Assembly (NCBI RefSeq): GCF_030065885.1
Contig: NZ_JASJCS010000014.1
Span: 1 to 55,032, forward strand
Direction: 5' to 3'
Length of the DNA: 55,032 bases
Source: Ilumatobacter sp.
Lineage (GTDB): Bacteria > Actinomycetota > Acidimicrobiia > Acidimicrobiales > Ilumatobacteraceae
The notes under the pieces were generated by a model, which saw only the letters and a program-made list of their open reading frames with translations, did no database searches and was not told the DNA's origin. Position 1 is the stretch's first letter. Each line of letters starts with the position of its first letter. Both the position numbers and the translations under genes were made by a program. Of the stretch, positions 18,039 to 26,113 are shown one piece after another.

Positions 18039-18719
18039 TCAGCCCTCGAACCGGAACCCAACACCTCGAACGGTCACGATCAACGACGGCGGGTCGGTGT
18101 CGTCGCCGATCTTGCGGCGCAAGGTCGAGACATGCGTGTCGAGCGTGCGGGTCGAGCCCCAGTAGTTCTCGTCCCAGACCGTCGACATGATCTGCTCGCG
18201 GGTGAAGGTGGCGTCGGGCTTGCTCATCAGCAACGCCAGGAGGTCGAACTCCTTGGAGGTCAACTCGAGCTCGTCGCCGTCGAGGTAGGCGCGACGTGAC
18301 TCGGTGTTGACGCGCAGCGGCCCACCCGACAGCTCACGCGGGATCTGGTGGGCGGCGTCCGCGATGCGGAGCCGCGCCCGGATCCGGGCGACCAGCTCGG
18401 CGAGGCGGAAGGGCTTGGGTACGTAGTCATCGGCGCCCGCACCGAGGCCGACGATGACGTCCATCTCCTCGGCCCGCGCCGTCAACATGATGATCGGCAT
18501 CTCGGGTCGGTCCTCGCGCACCTTGCGGCAGACATCGAGACCGTCGATGTCCGGCAGCGTGAGATCGAGCAGCATCAGATCCGGCCGCCGAGCGGTGACG
18601 GCGTCGAGGCCGTCGTTGCCCGTGGCGGCATGGACGGTCTCGAAGCCCTCGGTGACGAGGACACGGAGGAGCGGCTCGCTGATGCGCTCGTCGTCTTCGA
18701 CCAGCAGGATCGTCGTCAC
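18039..18719 (-). CDS. OmpR-family response regulator
   Basis: This 226-residue regulator has a receiver domain with the acidic pocket ED near residue 8-10, phospho-acceptor Asp52 in LLDLTLPDIDG, the Thr/Lys positions (MLTARAEE, VPKPFRL), and a C-terminal winged helix with LTSKEFDLLALLM and TRTLDTHVSTLRRKIGDD. It is the partner of the kinase that follows. A TACAGT hexamer 7 nt before the GTG and lack of a Shine-Dalgarno sequence point to a leaderless transcript. Target genes are unknown. Confidence 0.93.
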   Translation of the reverse strand: MTTILLVEDDERISEPLLRVLVTEGFETVHAATGNDGLDAVTARRPDLMLLDLTLPDIDGLDVCRKVREDRPEMPIIMLTARAEEMDVIVGLGAGADDYVPKPFRLAELVARIRARLRIADAAHQIPRELSGGPLRVNTESRRAYLDGDELELTSKEFDLLALLMSKPDATFTREQIMSTVWDENYWGSTRTLDTHVSTLRRKIGDDTDPPSLIVTVRGVGFRFEG

Positions 18720-18726
18720 GTTTCGA

Positions 18727-18732
18727 ACTGTA
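18727..18732 (-). promoter_or_regulatory. -10 hexamer TACAGT, leaderless start of the response regulator
   Basis: TACAGT lies 7 nt before the GTG at 18719 on the minus strand, in the 88-bp gap after hisD. Confidence 0.55.
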
Positions 18733-18807
18733 GGTCACCGAGCGTGATCAAGCACGCGCGCACGCTGGATTGGCCGACGCGGCCACCGAGGACGCGGTTC
18801 GGCCGCA

Positions 18808-20133
18808 TCATCGACCGGCGCGACGCCGCACCGCCGCCGCGTGCGCCGGGAACCCCTCGTGGTCGGCCAGCGCGGCCACCGAGCCGGTCATGCGCGCAAG
18901 GGCCCCTTGGTCGGCACGCGCGATCGCGGTGCGCTTGAGGAACGTGGCGGCCGTGATGCCCGAGCTGACGTGTGCGAACCCACTCGTCGGCAGCGAGGCA
19001 GGACAGCCGATCACGAAGTTCGCGGCGCTGAACGGCGTGTGCTGCCCGATGAGGATCTCGCCCGCGTTGACCAGGCCGTCGACCACGTCGTCGACGGCAC
19101 CGTCGCGGACCACCACCTGCAGGTGTTCCGGCGCGTACTCGTTCGCGACCCCCACGGCGGTGTCGAGGTCGTCGACGACGACGCAGCCGCCGTTCGGGCC
19201 GAGCGCGGCCCGGGCGGCCTCGGCGCGTGCCGCGGGGAGCGCGGCGAGCTGGCCGGCGAGTTCGGTGTCGGTCGCACCCACCAGATCGGCGTCGGTCGTG
19301 ACCAGGACCACCGACGAATCGGTCCCGTGCTCGGCCTCGACGAGGAGGTCGGCGGCGAGCAGCGCCGGGTCGGCCGAGCCGTCCGCGATCACCAGGCTCT
19401 CGGTGGGGCCGAGCAGCATCATCGTCGACACGCCGTGACGCTGCATCTCGACCTGCGCGATCGTCACGGCCGGCGAACCCGGGCCGACGACCATGCGCAC
19501 CCGCGGGATCGTCTCGGTGCCGAAGCCGAGGGCGGCGATGCCGGCGGGGCCGTTGACGCGGAACACGCGGCGCAGCCCGAGCTTGCGGCACACGACGAGG
19601 ACCGCCGGGTCGACCTCACCGCCGCCACCGGGGGCCGGCGGGACGACGAGCGTCAGCTCGGGCACACCGGCGACGGTGGCGGGCACGGCCAGTTGGTAGG
19701 CCACGCTCGGGTAGCTCGCCTTGCCGGACGGGGTGAACAGGCCGGCCGACGAGATGGACGTGATCTTCTCGCCGACGTCGAGGCCGGGTTCGGACTCGAA
19801 GGTCCAGTCCTCGAACCGCTCGAGCTGGCGCTCGTTGAACGCGCGCAGGTGGGCGACCGCGTCGTCGATCGCCGCGTCGACGTCGGGGGCGACGACGGCT
19901 CGGTCGAGCTCGTCGTCGCTCACGCGCAGATCGCCGGGGCCGAGATCGATGCCGTCGTGGCGCGCGAGTGCGTCGCACACCGCGGCGTCGCCGCGCTCGC
20001 GCACGTCGTCGATCAGCTCCGCGATCGACGCCCGGAGCTCACCGGCGAAGATCTCGCCGAGCCCGCGCGCGAACAGGTTGCGCCGGTCGGCGCCGGACAT
20101 CTCGTGCCACTGCTGGACCCGCATCACGCTCAC
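18808..20133 (-). CDS. hisD: Histidinol dehydrogenase
   Basis: This 441-residue enzyme oxidises L-histidinol to L-histidine in two NAD-dependent steps. Conserved segments include FTPSGKASYPSVAYQLAVPA, VNGPAGIAALGFGTETIPRV, GPTESLVIADGSADP, NEYAPEHLQV with the catalytic Glu-His pair, and IGQHTPFSAANFVIG. A zinc ion is expected. The GTG at 20133 is chosen because TACCGT lies 8 nt upstream and the alternative upstream frame is unconserved; a further GTG and ATG two and three codons in are alternatives. No other his genes are beside it, unlike the usual hisDC arrangement of actinobacteria. Confidence 0.94.
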   Translation of the reverse strand: MSVMRVQQWHEMSGADRRNLFARGLGEIFAGELRASIAELIDDVRERGDAAVCDALARHDGIDLGPGDLRVSDDELDRAVVAPDVDAAIDDAVAHLRAFNERQLERFEDWTFESEPGLDVGEKITSISSAGLFTPSGKASYPSVAYQLAVPATVAGVPELTLVVPPAPGGGGEVDPAVLVVCRKLGLRRVFRVNGPAGIAALGFGTETIPRVRMVVGPGSPAVTIAQVEMQRHGVSTMMLLGPTESLVIADGSADPALLAADLLVEAEHGTDSSVVLVTTDADLVGATDTELAGQLAALPAARAEAARAALGPNGGCVVVDDLDTAVGVANEYAPEHLQVVVRDGAVDDVVDGLVNAGEILIGQHTPFSAANFVIGCPASLPTSGFAHVSSGITAATFLKRTAIARADQGALARMTGSVAALADHEGFPAHAAAVRRRAGR

Positions 20134-20141
20134 GTGCGGCA

Positions 20142-20147
20142 ACGGTA
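20142..20147 (-). promoter_or_regulatory. -10 hexamer TACCGT, leaderless start of hisD
   Basis: TACCGT lies 8 nt before the GTG at 20133 on the minus strand. Confidence 0.45.
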
Positions 20148-20229
20148 CCGGCGGACGGGCGCCCGCTCGTCCGCGGTGACCTTTTCGTTCAGATCGGTCG
20201 GCAACCACTGGGTCCGCGGGCCGCGGGAG

Positions 20230-20235
20230 TACAGT
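20230..20235 (+). promoter_or_regulatory. -10 hexamer TACAGT of purA, with a short leader
   Basis: TACAGT lies 40 nt before the purA ATG, leaving a leader of about 34 nt with a GGGGAG Shine-Dalgarno sequence, in contrast with the leaderless genes around it. Confidence 0.45.
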
Positions 20236-20275
20236 CGGGCCACGTTCCAGTCCGCGAGCACCGGGGAGCGTGCCC

Positions 20276-21550
20276 ATGCCCGTCACCGTCGTCGTCGGCG
20301 CCCAGTGGGGTGACGAGGGCAAGGCGAAGATCATCGACCTGCTGTCGAAGGAGCACACCTTCGTCGTGCGGTACCAGGGCGGTCACAACGCCGGCCACAC
20401 GGTGGTGGTCGAGGGCGAGCGCTACGCGCTCCAGCTCGTCCCGAGCGGCGTGCTGTACGACCACGTCGTGCCGATGATCGCCAACGGCGTGGTCGTCGAC
20501 CTACCGACGCTGTTCGACGAGATCGACACCCTCGAGCGGCGGGGCATCTCGTGCGACCGGCTCCAGGTGTCGAGCCGGGCGCATCTCGTGTTCCCGTGGC
20601 ATCAGGCCCACGACGCCATCGCCGAGGCGATGCGCGGCGACGACAAGATCGGCACCACGTTGAAGGGGATCGGCCCGAGCTACGCCGACAAGGCTCGCCG
20701 GGTCGGTGTCCGAGTCGGCGAAGTGGTCGACGTCGACCGCTTCGCCGACACCGTGCGCGCCCGGGCGATCGCCGAGAACCGGCTGATCGAACAGGCCGGT
20801 GGCGACCCGCTCGACGTCGACGAGATCGTGACCCGGTTCACCGACTACGGCCGGCGGCTCCAGCCCTACGTGAGCGACACGGTCACCGTGCTGCACGAGG
20901 CTGTCGACCGCGGGGCGCACGTGCTGCTCGAGGGGGCGCAGGCCACGTTCCTCGACCTCGACCACGGCACGTATCCCTTCGTGACGTCGTCGAACCCCAC
21001 CGCCGGCGGCGCCTGTGCCGGCACCGGTCTCGGGCCCCGCCTCATCGACCGTGTCGTCGGCATCACCAAGGCGTACACGACCCGCGTCGGTGCCGGGCCG
21101 TTCCCGGCCGAGCTGCTCGACGCCGACGGCGACGCACTGATCGACGTCGGCAAGGAGTTCGGCACGGTGACGGGCCGACGCCGGCGCGCCGGGTGGCTCG
21201 ATTGCGTGATGCTCCGACATGCGGTCCGCCTCAACAGCCTGACCGAGCTGGCGCTGACGAAGCTCGACGTCCTCGACGGCTTCGAGACGGTCAAGGTGTG
21301 CACGGGCTACCGGCTCGACGGAGTCCCGATCGACCGCTACCCGGACCGCTCCGACATCCTCGCCCGCGTCGAACCCGTCTACGAGACGCTCCCTGGTTGG
21401 CAGACCGACCTGTCCCGGATCCGCGAGCCCGGCGAGCTGCCCGTCCAGGCGAAGGACTTCCTCGCCCTGATCGAGGCGCAGGTCGGCGTGCCGGTCAACG
21501 TCGTCGGCGTCGGCGCCGAGCGCGACGACTTCCTGTTGTGGACGGCGTGA
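20276..21550 (+). CDS. purA: Adenylosuccinate synthetase
   Basis: This 424-residue enzyme joins IMP and aspartate using GTP, the first committed step from IMP to AMP. The P-loop GDEGKAK (residues 12-18), GGHNAGHT around residue 37-44, GIGPSYADKARR and the guanine-binding TKLDVLDG are all present. The ATG at 20276 is chosen because GGGGAG sits 8 nt upstream; a GTG two codons earlier is too close to it. purB follows on the same strand, linked by a 12-codon mini-ORF, so two steps of AMP synthesis are co-expressed. Confidence 0.96.
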   Translation: MPVTVVVGAQWGDEGKAKIIDLLSKEHTFVVRYQGGHNAGHTVVVEGERYALQLVPSGVLYDHVVPMIANGVVVDLPTLFDEIDTLERRGISCDRLQVSSRAHLVFPWHQAHDAIAEAMRGDDKIGTTLKGIGPSYADKARRVGVRVGEVVDVDRFADTVRARAIAENRLIEQAGGDPLDVDEIVTRFTDYGRRLQPYVSDTVTVLHEAVDRGAHVLLEGAQATFLDLDHGTYPFVTSSNPTAGGACAGTGLGPRLIDRVVGITKAYTTRVGAGPFPAELLDADGDALIDVGKEFGTVTGRRRRAGWLDCVMLRHAVRLNSLTELALTKLDVLDGFETVKVCTGYRLDGVPIDRYPDRSDILARVEPVYETLPGWQTDLSRIREPGELPVQAKDFLALIEAQVGVPVNVVGVGAERDDFLLWTA

Positions 21551-21588
21551 TGTCGGCCCGCCGGACCCGCCGGGGGGTCCGGACGTGA
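21550..21588 (+). CDS. Candidate 12-codon coupling ORF between purA and purB
   Basis: An ATG overlapping the purA stop (TGATG) opens a 12-codon Arg-rich frame whose TGA overlaps the purB GTG. It would let ribosomes run from purA into purB. It may be only a coupling device rather than a functional peptide. Confidence 0.3.
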   Translation: MSARRTRRGVRT

Positions 21589-22886
21589 TCCCCCGCTACT
21601 CGACGCCCGAGATGTCAGCGATCTGGTCGGACGAGTCGAAGTTCGGGCGGTGGCTCGAGGTCGAGCTGCTCGCCACCGAGGCGCACGCTGCGATCGGCGT
21701 CGTCCCGGCCGACGACGCCGCGACCTGCCGCGAGCGGGCGCCGAAGGCGGACGGCGAGCTCGTGCAGGCGATCCTCGACCGCGAGGCCGTCACCGACCAC
21801 GACGTGGCGGCGTTCGTCGACGTCGTCCAGGCGGCGATCGGCGGCGACGCCGGCAAGTGGATCCACTACGGGCTCACGTCATCGGACGTCGGCGACACCG
21901 TCCTGTGCTGGCAGCTGACCGACGCAGTCGACGTGTTGATCACCGAGTCGGGGATCCTGCTCGACGCGCTCGTCGGCCTCGCCCGCGAGCATCGCGACAC
22001 CGTCATGATCGGGCGCACCCACGGCGTCCATGCCGAACCGACGACGTTCGGGGCCAAGGTGGCCCTGTGGGCGCTGCAGGTCGACCGTGACCGACGCCGG
22101 CTCCGGGCCGCCCGCGACACCGTCGCCGTCATGAAGCTGAGCGGGGCGGTCGGCACGTACTCGAACGTGCCGCCGTCGGTCGAGTCGTACGTCGGCGACG
22201 CGCTCGGGCTCGGCGCCGTGCCCGCGACGCAGGTGATCGCCCGTGACCGGCATGCCGAGTTCCTCTACGCGTGCGCCTCGATCGGCGCCACGTGCGAGCT
22301 GATGGCGGTCGAGCTGCGCCACCTCCAACGCACCGAGGTGCGCGAGGTGCAGGAAGGGTTCAAGGACGGCCAGAAGGGCTCGTCGGCGATGCCGCACAAG
22401 CGGAACCCGATCTCGGCCGAGACGATCTCGGGGCTCGCACGCGTCCTGCGATCCAACCTGCTGGCCGGGCTGCAAGACGTCGCCCTCTGGCACGAGCGTG
22501 ACATCTCGCACTCCTCGGTCGAACGGGTGGTGTTGCCGGACTCCTCGCAGCTCGCCCACTACGTCATGCGACGCCTGACGCGCCTGCTGCGCGGCCTGGT
22601 GGTGTCGGGCGACCGGATGCGTGCGAACCTCGACGCCAGCCACGGCCTCGTCTTCAGCCAACCGGTGCTCCTCGGCCTGGTGGCCGCCGGCGCGACCCGC
22701 GACGACGCCTACCGGATCGTCCAGCGCAACGCCATGCGGGCATGGGACGAGGGCCTCGACTTCCGTTCGCTCCTCGAGGCCGATCCCGACGTCGACGACT
22801 CGATGCTCGACGAGGCGTTCGACCTCGGACGATCGCTGGCCAACCTCGACGTCGTCTTCGACCAGCTCGACTCGATCGAGCTCTAG
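21585..22886 (+). CDS. purB: Adenylosuccinate lyase
   Basis: This 433-residue enzyme of the fumarase/aspartase superfamily cleaves SAICAR and adenylosuccinate with release of fumarate, acting in both IMP and AMP synthesis. The signature SSAMPHKRNP is at about residue 265-275, and HYGLTSSDVGDT and GRTHGVHAEPTTFG are typical PurB active-site segments. The GTG at 21585 has a GGGGGG Shine-Dalgarno-like run upstream. It is coupled to purA. Confidence 0.96.
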   Translation: MIPRYSTPEMSAIWSDESKFGRWLEVELLATEAHAAIGVVPADDAATCRERAPKADGELVQAILDREAVTDHDVAAFVDVVQAAIGGDAGKWIHYGLTSSDVGDTVLCWQLTDAVDVLITESGILLDALVGLAREHRDTVMIGRTHGVHAEPTTFGAKVALWALQVDRDRRRLRAARDTVAVMKLSGAVGTYSNVPPSVESYVGDALGLGAVPATQVIARDRHAEFLYACASIGATCELMAVELRHLQRTEVREVQEGFKDGQKGSSAMPHKRNPISAETISGLARVLRSNLLAGLQDVALWHERDISHSSVERVVLPDSSQLAHYVMRRLTRLLRGLVVSGDRMRANLDASHGLVFSQPVLLGLVAAGATRDDAYRIVQRNAMRAWDEGLDFRSLLEADPDVDDSMLDEAFDLGRSLANLDVVFDQLDSIEL

Positions 22887-22896
22887 CGGCGACCAA

Positions 22897-22915
22897 CCCG
22901 GCGGGGCCGGCCGGG
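22897..22915. terminator. Weak hairpin between convergent purB and the 137-residue gene
   Basis: CCCGGC and GCCGGG enclose a 7-nt loop in the 37-bp convergent gap. No T-run follows on either strand. Confidence 0.3.
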
Positions 22916-22923
22916 CGCGCCCC

Positions 22924-23337
22924 TCAGGAGCCGCGACCGATGCCGGCGCGCTTCAGCGCCGCGGCAGGCACCCCGACCTCGCGCCACGACGCGTAGGAGA
23001 TGCCCTTCCGAGAGGCGTAGGCCTTCGCCACCTCGACGAAGCCGTCCTCGAGCGCTTGCAGGTCGACGCCGGAGTCCATCGCCTCGAGCTCGTCGACGAG
23101 GTCGCGGCGTTCTTGCACGAGCTGCAGCTCGTCGATGGCCGAGGCGCCGTCGAGCGCCTCCTCGATGGCGGCGAGGCGCTTGTTGATCGATTCGGCCGTC
23201 CGCTTGCGACCGCGCTTGGGCTTGCTCCCCCTGAGCGCTTCGAGGTAATCACGAACGACGCGACCCTCGGCCCTGCCGCGTTCCATCGCCGCCTTGTGCT
23301 CGTCGGTCATCGTCTTCGGTCCACGCTTTGCAGCCAT
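22924..23337 (-). CDS. Small basic conserved protein with AT-hook-like motifs, unknown function
   Basis: This 137-residue protein opens with KRGPKTMTDEHKAAMERGR and has a second basic motif KRGRKRTAESINKR near residue 41-54, both resembling AT-hook-like minor-groove contacts. A charged, helical, probably coiled-coil middle (about 52-95) follows, and the end reads GISYASWREVGVPAAALKRAGI, which looks like a small helix-turn-helix-type segment. I recall similar proteins in other actinobacteria but no assigned function. A DNA-associated role is an inference. A TACACT hexamer 7 nt before the ATG indicates a leaderless transcript. Confidence 0.7.
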   Translation of the reverse strand: MAAKRGPKTMTDEHKAAMERGRAEGRVVRDYLEALRGSKPKRGRKRTAESINKRLAAIEEALDGASAIDELQLVQERRDLVDELEAMDSGVDLQALEDGFVEVAKAYASRKGISYASWREVGVPAAALKRAGIGRGS

Positions 23338-23344
23338 GAGAACA

Positions 23345-23350
23345 AGTGTA
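23345..23350 (-). promoter_or_regulatory. -10 hexamer TACACT, leaderless start of the small basic protein
   Basis: TACACT lies 7 nt before the ATG at 23337 on the minus strand. The region just beyond it is AT-richer than the surroundings. Confidence 0.55.
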
Positions 23351-23432
23351 CTCGTGCCGCCATTGCATGCAATTCATTGCGAGGAGTCGTCGTCCCGGAC
23401 TGCTCCGCCGCCACGACGGCATAGAGCGGTAT

Positions 23433-23966
23433 TCAGCGCGAATCGTCGGCGGCCTTGGACGCCGTCGCAGTGCCGGCCCCTGCGCCCGGACCGTCGACGC
23501 GCGGACCGTTGCCGGCGATCCGGCCGGTTGCCCAGACCTCGCGGGCGATCGACTCGACGTGTTGGTCGAACGAGAACTCGACCATGTTGCCGTCCGGGTC
23601 GGCGAGCGCACAGACGTACCCGACCGGTTCGGGCAGCTCCTGGGCCTCCCAGCGCAGCGAACCCTCCTCGGCGCCGCGCGCCGCCATCTCGTCGACGGCG
23701 GCACGGCTGGGGAGCTCGATGCCGATGTGGGCGAAAGGTGCCATGGTGGCCGCCGGCGGCTCGTGGCGATCGGCGTCCATCGAGACGAGGACCAGGACGA
23801 ACGGGGCCGAACCGGTTGCTGCGTCGGCGAGCCACGCCGATTCGCCCTGGTCGTCGTGCCGCTGCGCCAACAGCTCGAGCGGCGTGTGCGTCGAGTACCA
23901 CTCGATCGACCGCGCCAGGTCTCGAACCGGGAGGGCGATGTGGGTCCAACGTGGCGAGCTCGGCAC
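23433..23966 (-). CDS. VOC-family (glyoxalase/dioxygenase superfamily) protein
   Basis: This 177-residue protein has a vicinal-oxygen-chelate fold: WTHIALPVRDLARSIEWY at the N-terminus supplies the first metal-ligand His, AHIGIELPSRAAVDEM the second segment, and VGYVCALADPDGNMVEFSFDQ the typical final strand with the Glu ligand. The C-terminal 35 residues are Gly/Ala-rich and probably disordered. A GTG at 23996 would add 10 residues; 23966 is preferred because homology begins there and a CAGACT hexamer lies 6 nt before it. Members include glyoxalases, ring-cleaving dioxygenases and resistance proteins; the reaction here is unknown. Confidence 0.75.
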   Translation of the reverse strand: MPSSPRWTHIALPVRDLARSIEWYSTHTPLELLAQRHDDQGESAWLADAATGSAPFVLVLVSMDADRHEPPAATMAPFAHIGIELPSRAAVDEMAARGAEEGSLRWEAQELPEPVGYVCALADPDGNMVEFSFDQHVESIAREVWATGRIAGNGPRVDGPGAGAGTATASKAADDSR

Positions 23967-24036
23967 CTCGTCAGTCTGGCCGATCCCGGACCGCACCGTG
24001 AAGGTCGCATGCCCGGGTCGGCGAGATTCGGGCCCG

Positions 24037-24042
24037 TAGACT
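24037..24042 (+). promoter_or_regulatory. -10 hexamer TAGACT, leaderless start of the moxR operon
   Basis: TAGACT lies 6 nt before the GTG at 24049, with the same hexamer and spacing as clpB. Confidence 0.6.
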
Positions 24043-24048
24043 CACGGC

Positions 24049-24999
24049 GTGGTCGGCGACATCACCGCTGTCGTGCAGGCTCTGGTCAAGAACATCGACG
24101 GGGTCGTGCGCGGCAAACATCACGAGATCCGCATGGCGGTCAGCTGCCTGCTCACCGAAGGTCACCTCCTGCTCGACGACGTGCCAGGTACCGGCAAGAC
24201 GTCGCTCGCCAAGGCGGTCGCCGGGTCGATCGCAGGTACCTGGAAGCGCGTGCAGTTCACCCCCGACCTGTTGCCGAGCGACATCACCGGCGTGATGGTG
24301 TACGACCAGTCGAACGGCTCGTTCAACTTCCGCGAGGGACCGGTGTTCGCCAACGTCCTCATCGGTGACGAGATCAACCGTGGCAGCCCGAAGACACAAT
24401 CGGCGCTCCTCGAAGTGATGGAGGAGCGGCAGGTGACGACCGACGGAACAAGCCGCCTGGTCCCTCGGCCCTTCTTCGTGGTCGCGACGCAGAACCCCAA
24501 GGACTTCCAGGGAACGTTCCCGCTGCCCGACGTGCAGCTCGATCGGTTCACGATGCGGATCAGTCTCGGGTACACGGACCACAACACCGAGGTGCGCGTG
24601 CTCGAGGACTACAACCGGCACCGCCGCGATCAGCCGATCGAAGCGGTCACCGACGCCGAGCAGCTCGAGCGCATCATCGAGGCGGTCGACCGCATCGATG
24701 TCGCCACCGGCGTCCACGACTACATCGTGCGGATCGCCGCCGCCACCCGTGAGCATCCCGATCTCCGCCTCGGCATCTCGACCCGCGGCACCATTGCGCT
24801 GCTGCGTGCGTCGCGGGCCTGGGCGGCCACCGCCGAGCGCGAGTTCGTCACACCCGACGACGTCCAAGACGTCGCCGCCGCGGTGTGCAGCCACCGTGTT
24901 GCGCTGACGCCCGAGGCCGAGCTCCGCGGTGCCGACACCAACTCGATCATGGCGACGTTGCTCGACGAGGTCCCGGTGCCGCGTTCACGCGAGGGGTGA
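24049..24999 (+). CDS. MoxR-family AAA+ ATPase
   Basis: This 316-residue ATPase has Walker A DVPGTGKTSLAK at about 44-55, Walker B VLIGDEINR at about 101-109, the MoxR motif RGSPKTQSALLEVMEE, and sensor 1 VVATQNP. MoxR proteins act as chaperones that mature or insert metal centres and remodel partner complexes, and they are usually encoded next to DUF58 and transglutaminase-like genes, as here. It heads a three-gene operon; DUF58 starts 10 bp after its stop. Confidence 0.92.
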   Translation: MVGDITAVVQALVKNIDGVVRGKHHEIRMAVSCLLTEGHLLLDDVPGTGKTSLAKAVAGSIAGTWKRVQFTPDLLPSDITGVMVYDQSNGSFNFREGPVFANVLIGDEINRGSPKTQSALLEVMEERQVTTDGTSRLVPRPFFVVATQNPKDFQGTFPLPDVQLDRFTMRISLGYTDHNTEVRVLEDYNRHRRDQPIEAVTDAEQLERIIEAVDRIDVATGVHDYIVRIAAATREHPDLRLGISTRGTIALLRASRAWAATAEREFVTPDDVQDVAAAVCSHRVALTPEAELRGADTNSIMATLLDEVPVPRSREG

Positions 25000-25009
25000 C
25001 GCGCCCGGC

Positions 25010-26113
25010 GTGCTGACGAGATCGGGCCTGGGCGCTGCGCTGACGGCGGTGGCGCTGGCGATCTGTGGTGCGTGGTGGCGCTACGAGGAACTGGTCGTCG
25101 CCGCGATCTGCATCGGCGTGACGATCGCGCTCGCGCTGTGGAGCGCACGGGTCCCGCACCGGGCCCGCATCATCCGATCGATCACCACGCCGCGCACCGC
25201 GCGCGGTGACCCGATCAGGTTGGTGTACCGGGCGACCAACCCGAGCCGCCGCCGGTCGCCGCCGGCGGTCATCGTCGACTGCTGTGACGACGCCGAGACC
25301 AGGGTCGACCTGCCGCCGATCGCCCGCGACGACCGCACCGAGGTCACCGGCTCGATCGCCACGCGGCGGCGGGGCGTGTTCCCGGTCGGTCCGCTCACCG
25401 TCGAGCGCGTCGATCCGTTCGGCCTGGCGATCGGGCAGCGCGCCGTTCCGGCCGAGGCGGTGGTGCTCGTCCACCCGCGGGTGCACCCACTGCACGGCCC
25501 CTACGGCGCGATGCACACCGTGGAGGACGAGGCCGTCATCAGGAAGGCCGCCTCGGACCCGCTGAGCGGGTTCGTCTCGTTGCGCGAGTACGTCGACGGT
25601 GACGACCCGCGCCTCATCCACTGGCCGACGTCGGCGCGGATGGGCACGTTGATGCTGCGCGAGCACGTCGAGCTGCGCCGGCCCGAGTTCACGGTGGTGC
25701 TCGACGCTGCGGCAGCAGTCTCCAACGCGCGCGACTTCGAGGAGATGGTCGACGTCGCGGCATCGGTGGCGGTGCACGCCCTGCGGAGCGGCGTCGACGT
25801 GACCGTGCGGACCACGTCGCGGGCGTTCCCGGGGTCGGTGCGACCGATCGAGCACGAGACGCACGTGCTCGACCTGCTGACGCCCGTCGAGCAGACCTCC
25901 GCGGAACACCTGTCGTCGTTGCCCGAGATCTTCCACAGCGGCATCGACCACACGACGATCGTGTTCGTGACCGGAGCGCGCGGGCCGTCGAGCACGCTGA
26001 CGCACACCGACAAGCTGTCGGTGATCCGGATCGGCGAGGGCGCCGCCGCCACGTCGGGCGTGACGCTCGCGGCACGTGACGCGGCCGAGTTCGTCCAGCG
26101 GTGGCGTCCGTGA
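25010..26113 (+). CDS. DUF58 family membrane-anchored protein
   Basis: This 367-residue protein starts at the GTG at 25010 (11 bp after the moxR stop codon begins), giving two N-terminal membrane spans (about residues 6-45), then a soluble region with the DUF58 signature DPRLIHWPTSARMGTLMLRE and a VWA-like C-terminal half (FTVVLDAAAAVSNARDFEEM). DUF58 proteins are MoxR partners of unknown biochemical role, often linked to cell envelope or stress functions. Longer in-frame starts would overlap moxR and lack conservation. Its stop overlaps the next start by 4 nt. Confidence 0.85.
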   Translation: MLTRSGLGAALTAVALAICGAWWRYEELVVAAICIGVTIALALWSARVPHRARIIRSITTPRTARGDPIRLVYRATNPSRRRSPPAVIVDCCDDAETRVDLPPIARDDRTEVTGSIATRRRGVFPVGPLTVERVDPFGLAIGQRAVPAEAVVLVHPRVHPLHGPYGAMHTVEDEAVIRKAASDPLSGFVSLREYVDGDDPRLIHWPTSARMGTLMLREHVELRRPEFTVVLDAAAAVSNARDFEEMVDVAASVAVHALRSGVDVTVRTTSRAFPGSVRPIEHETHVLDLLTPVEQTSAEHLSSLPEIFHSGIDHTTIVFVTGARGPSSTLTHTDKLSVIRIGEGAAATSGVTLAARDAAEFVQRWRP

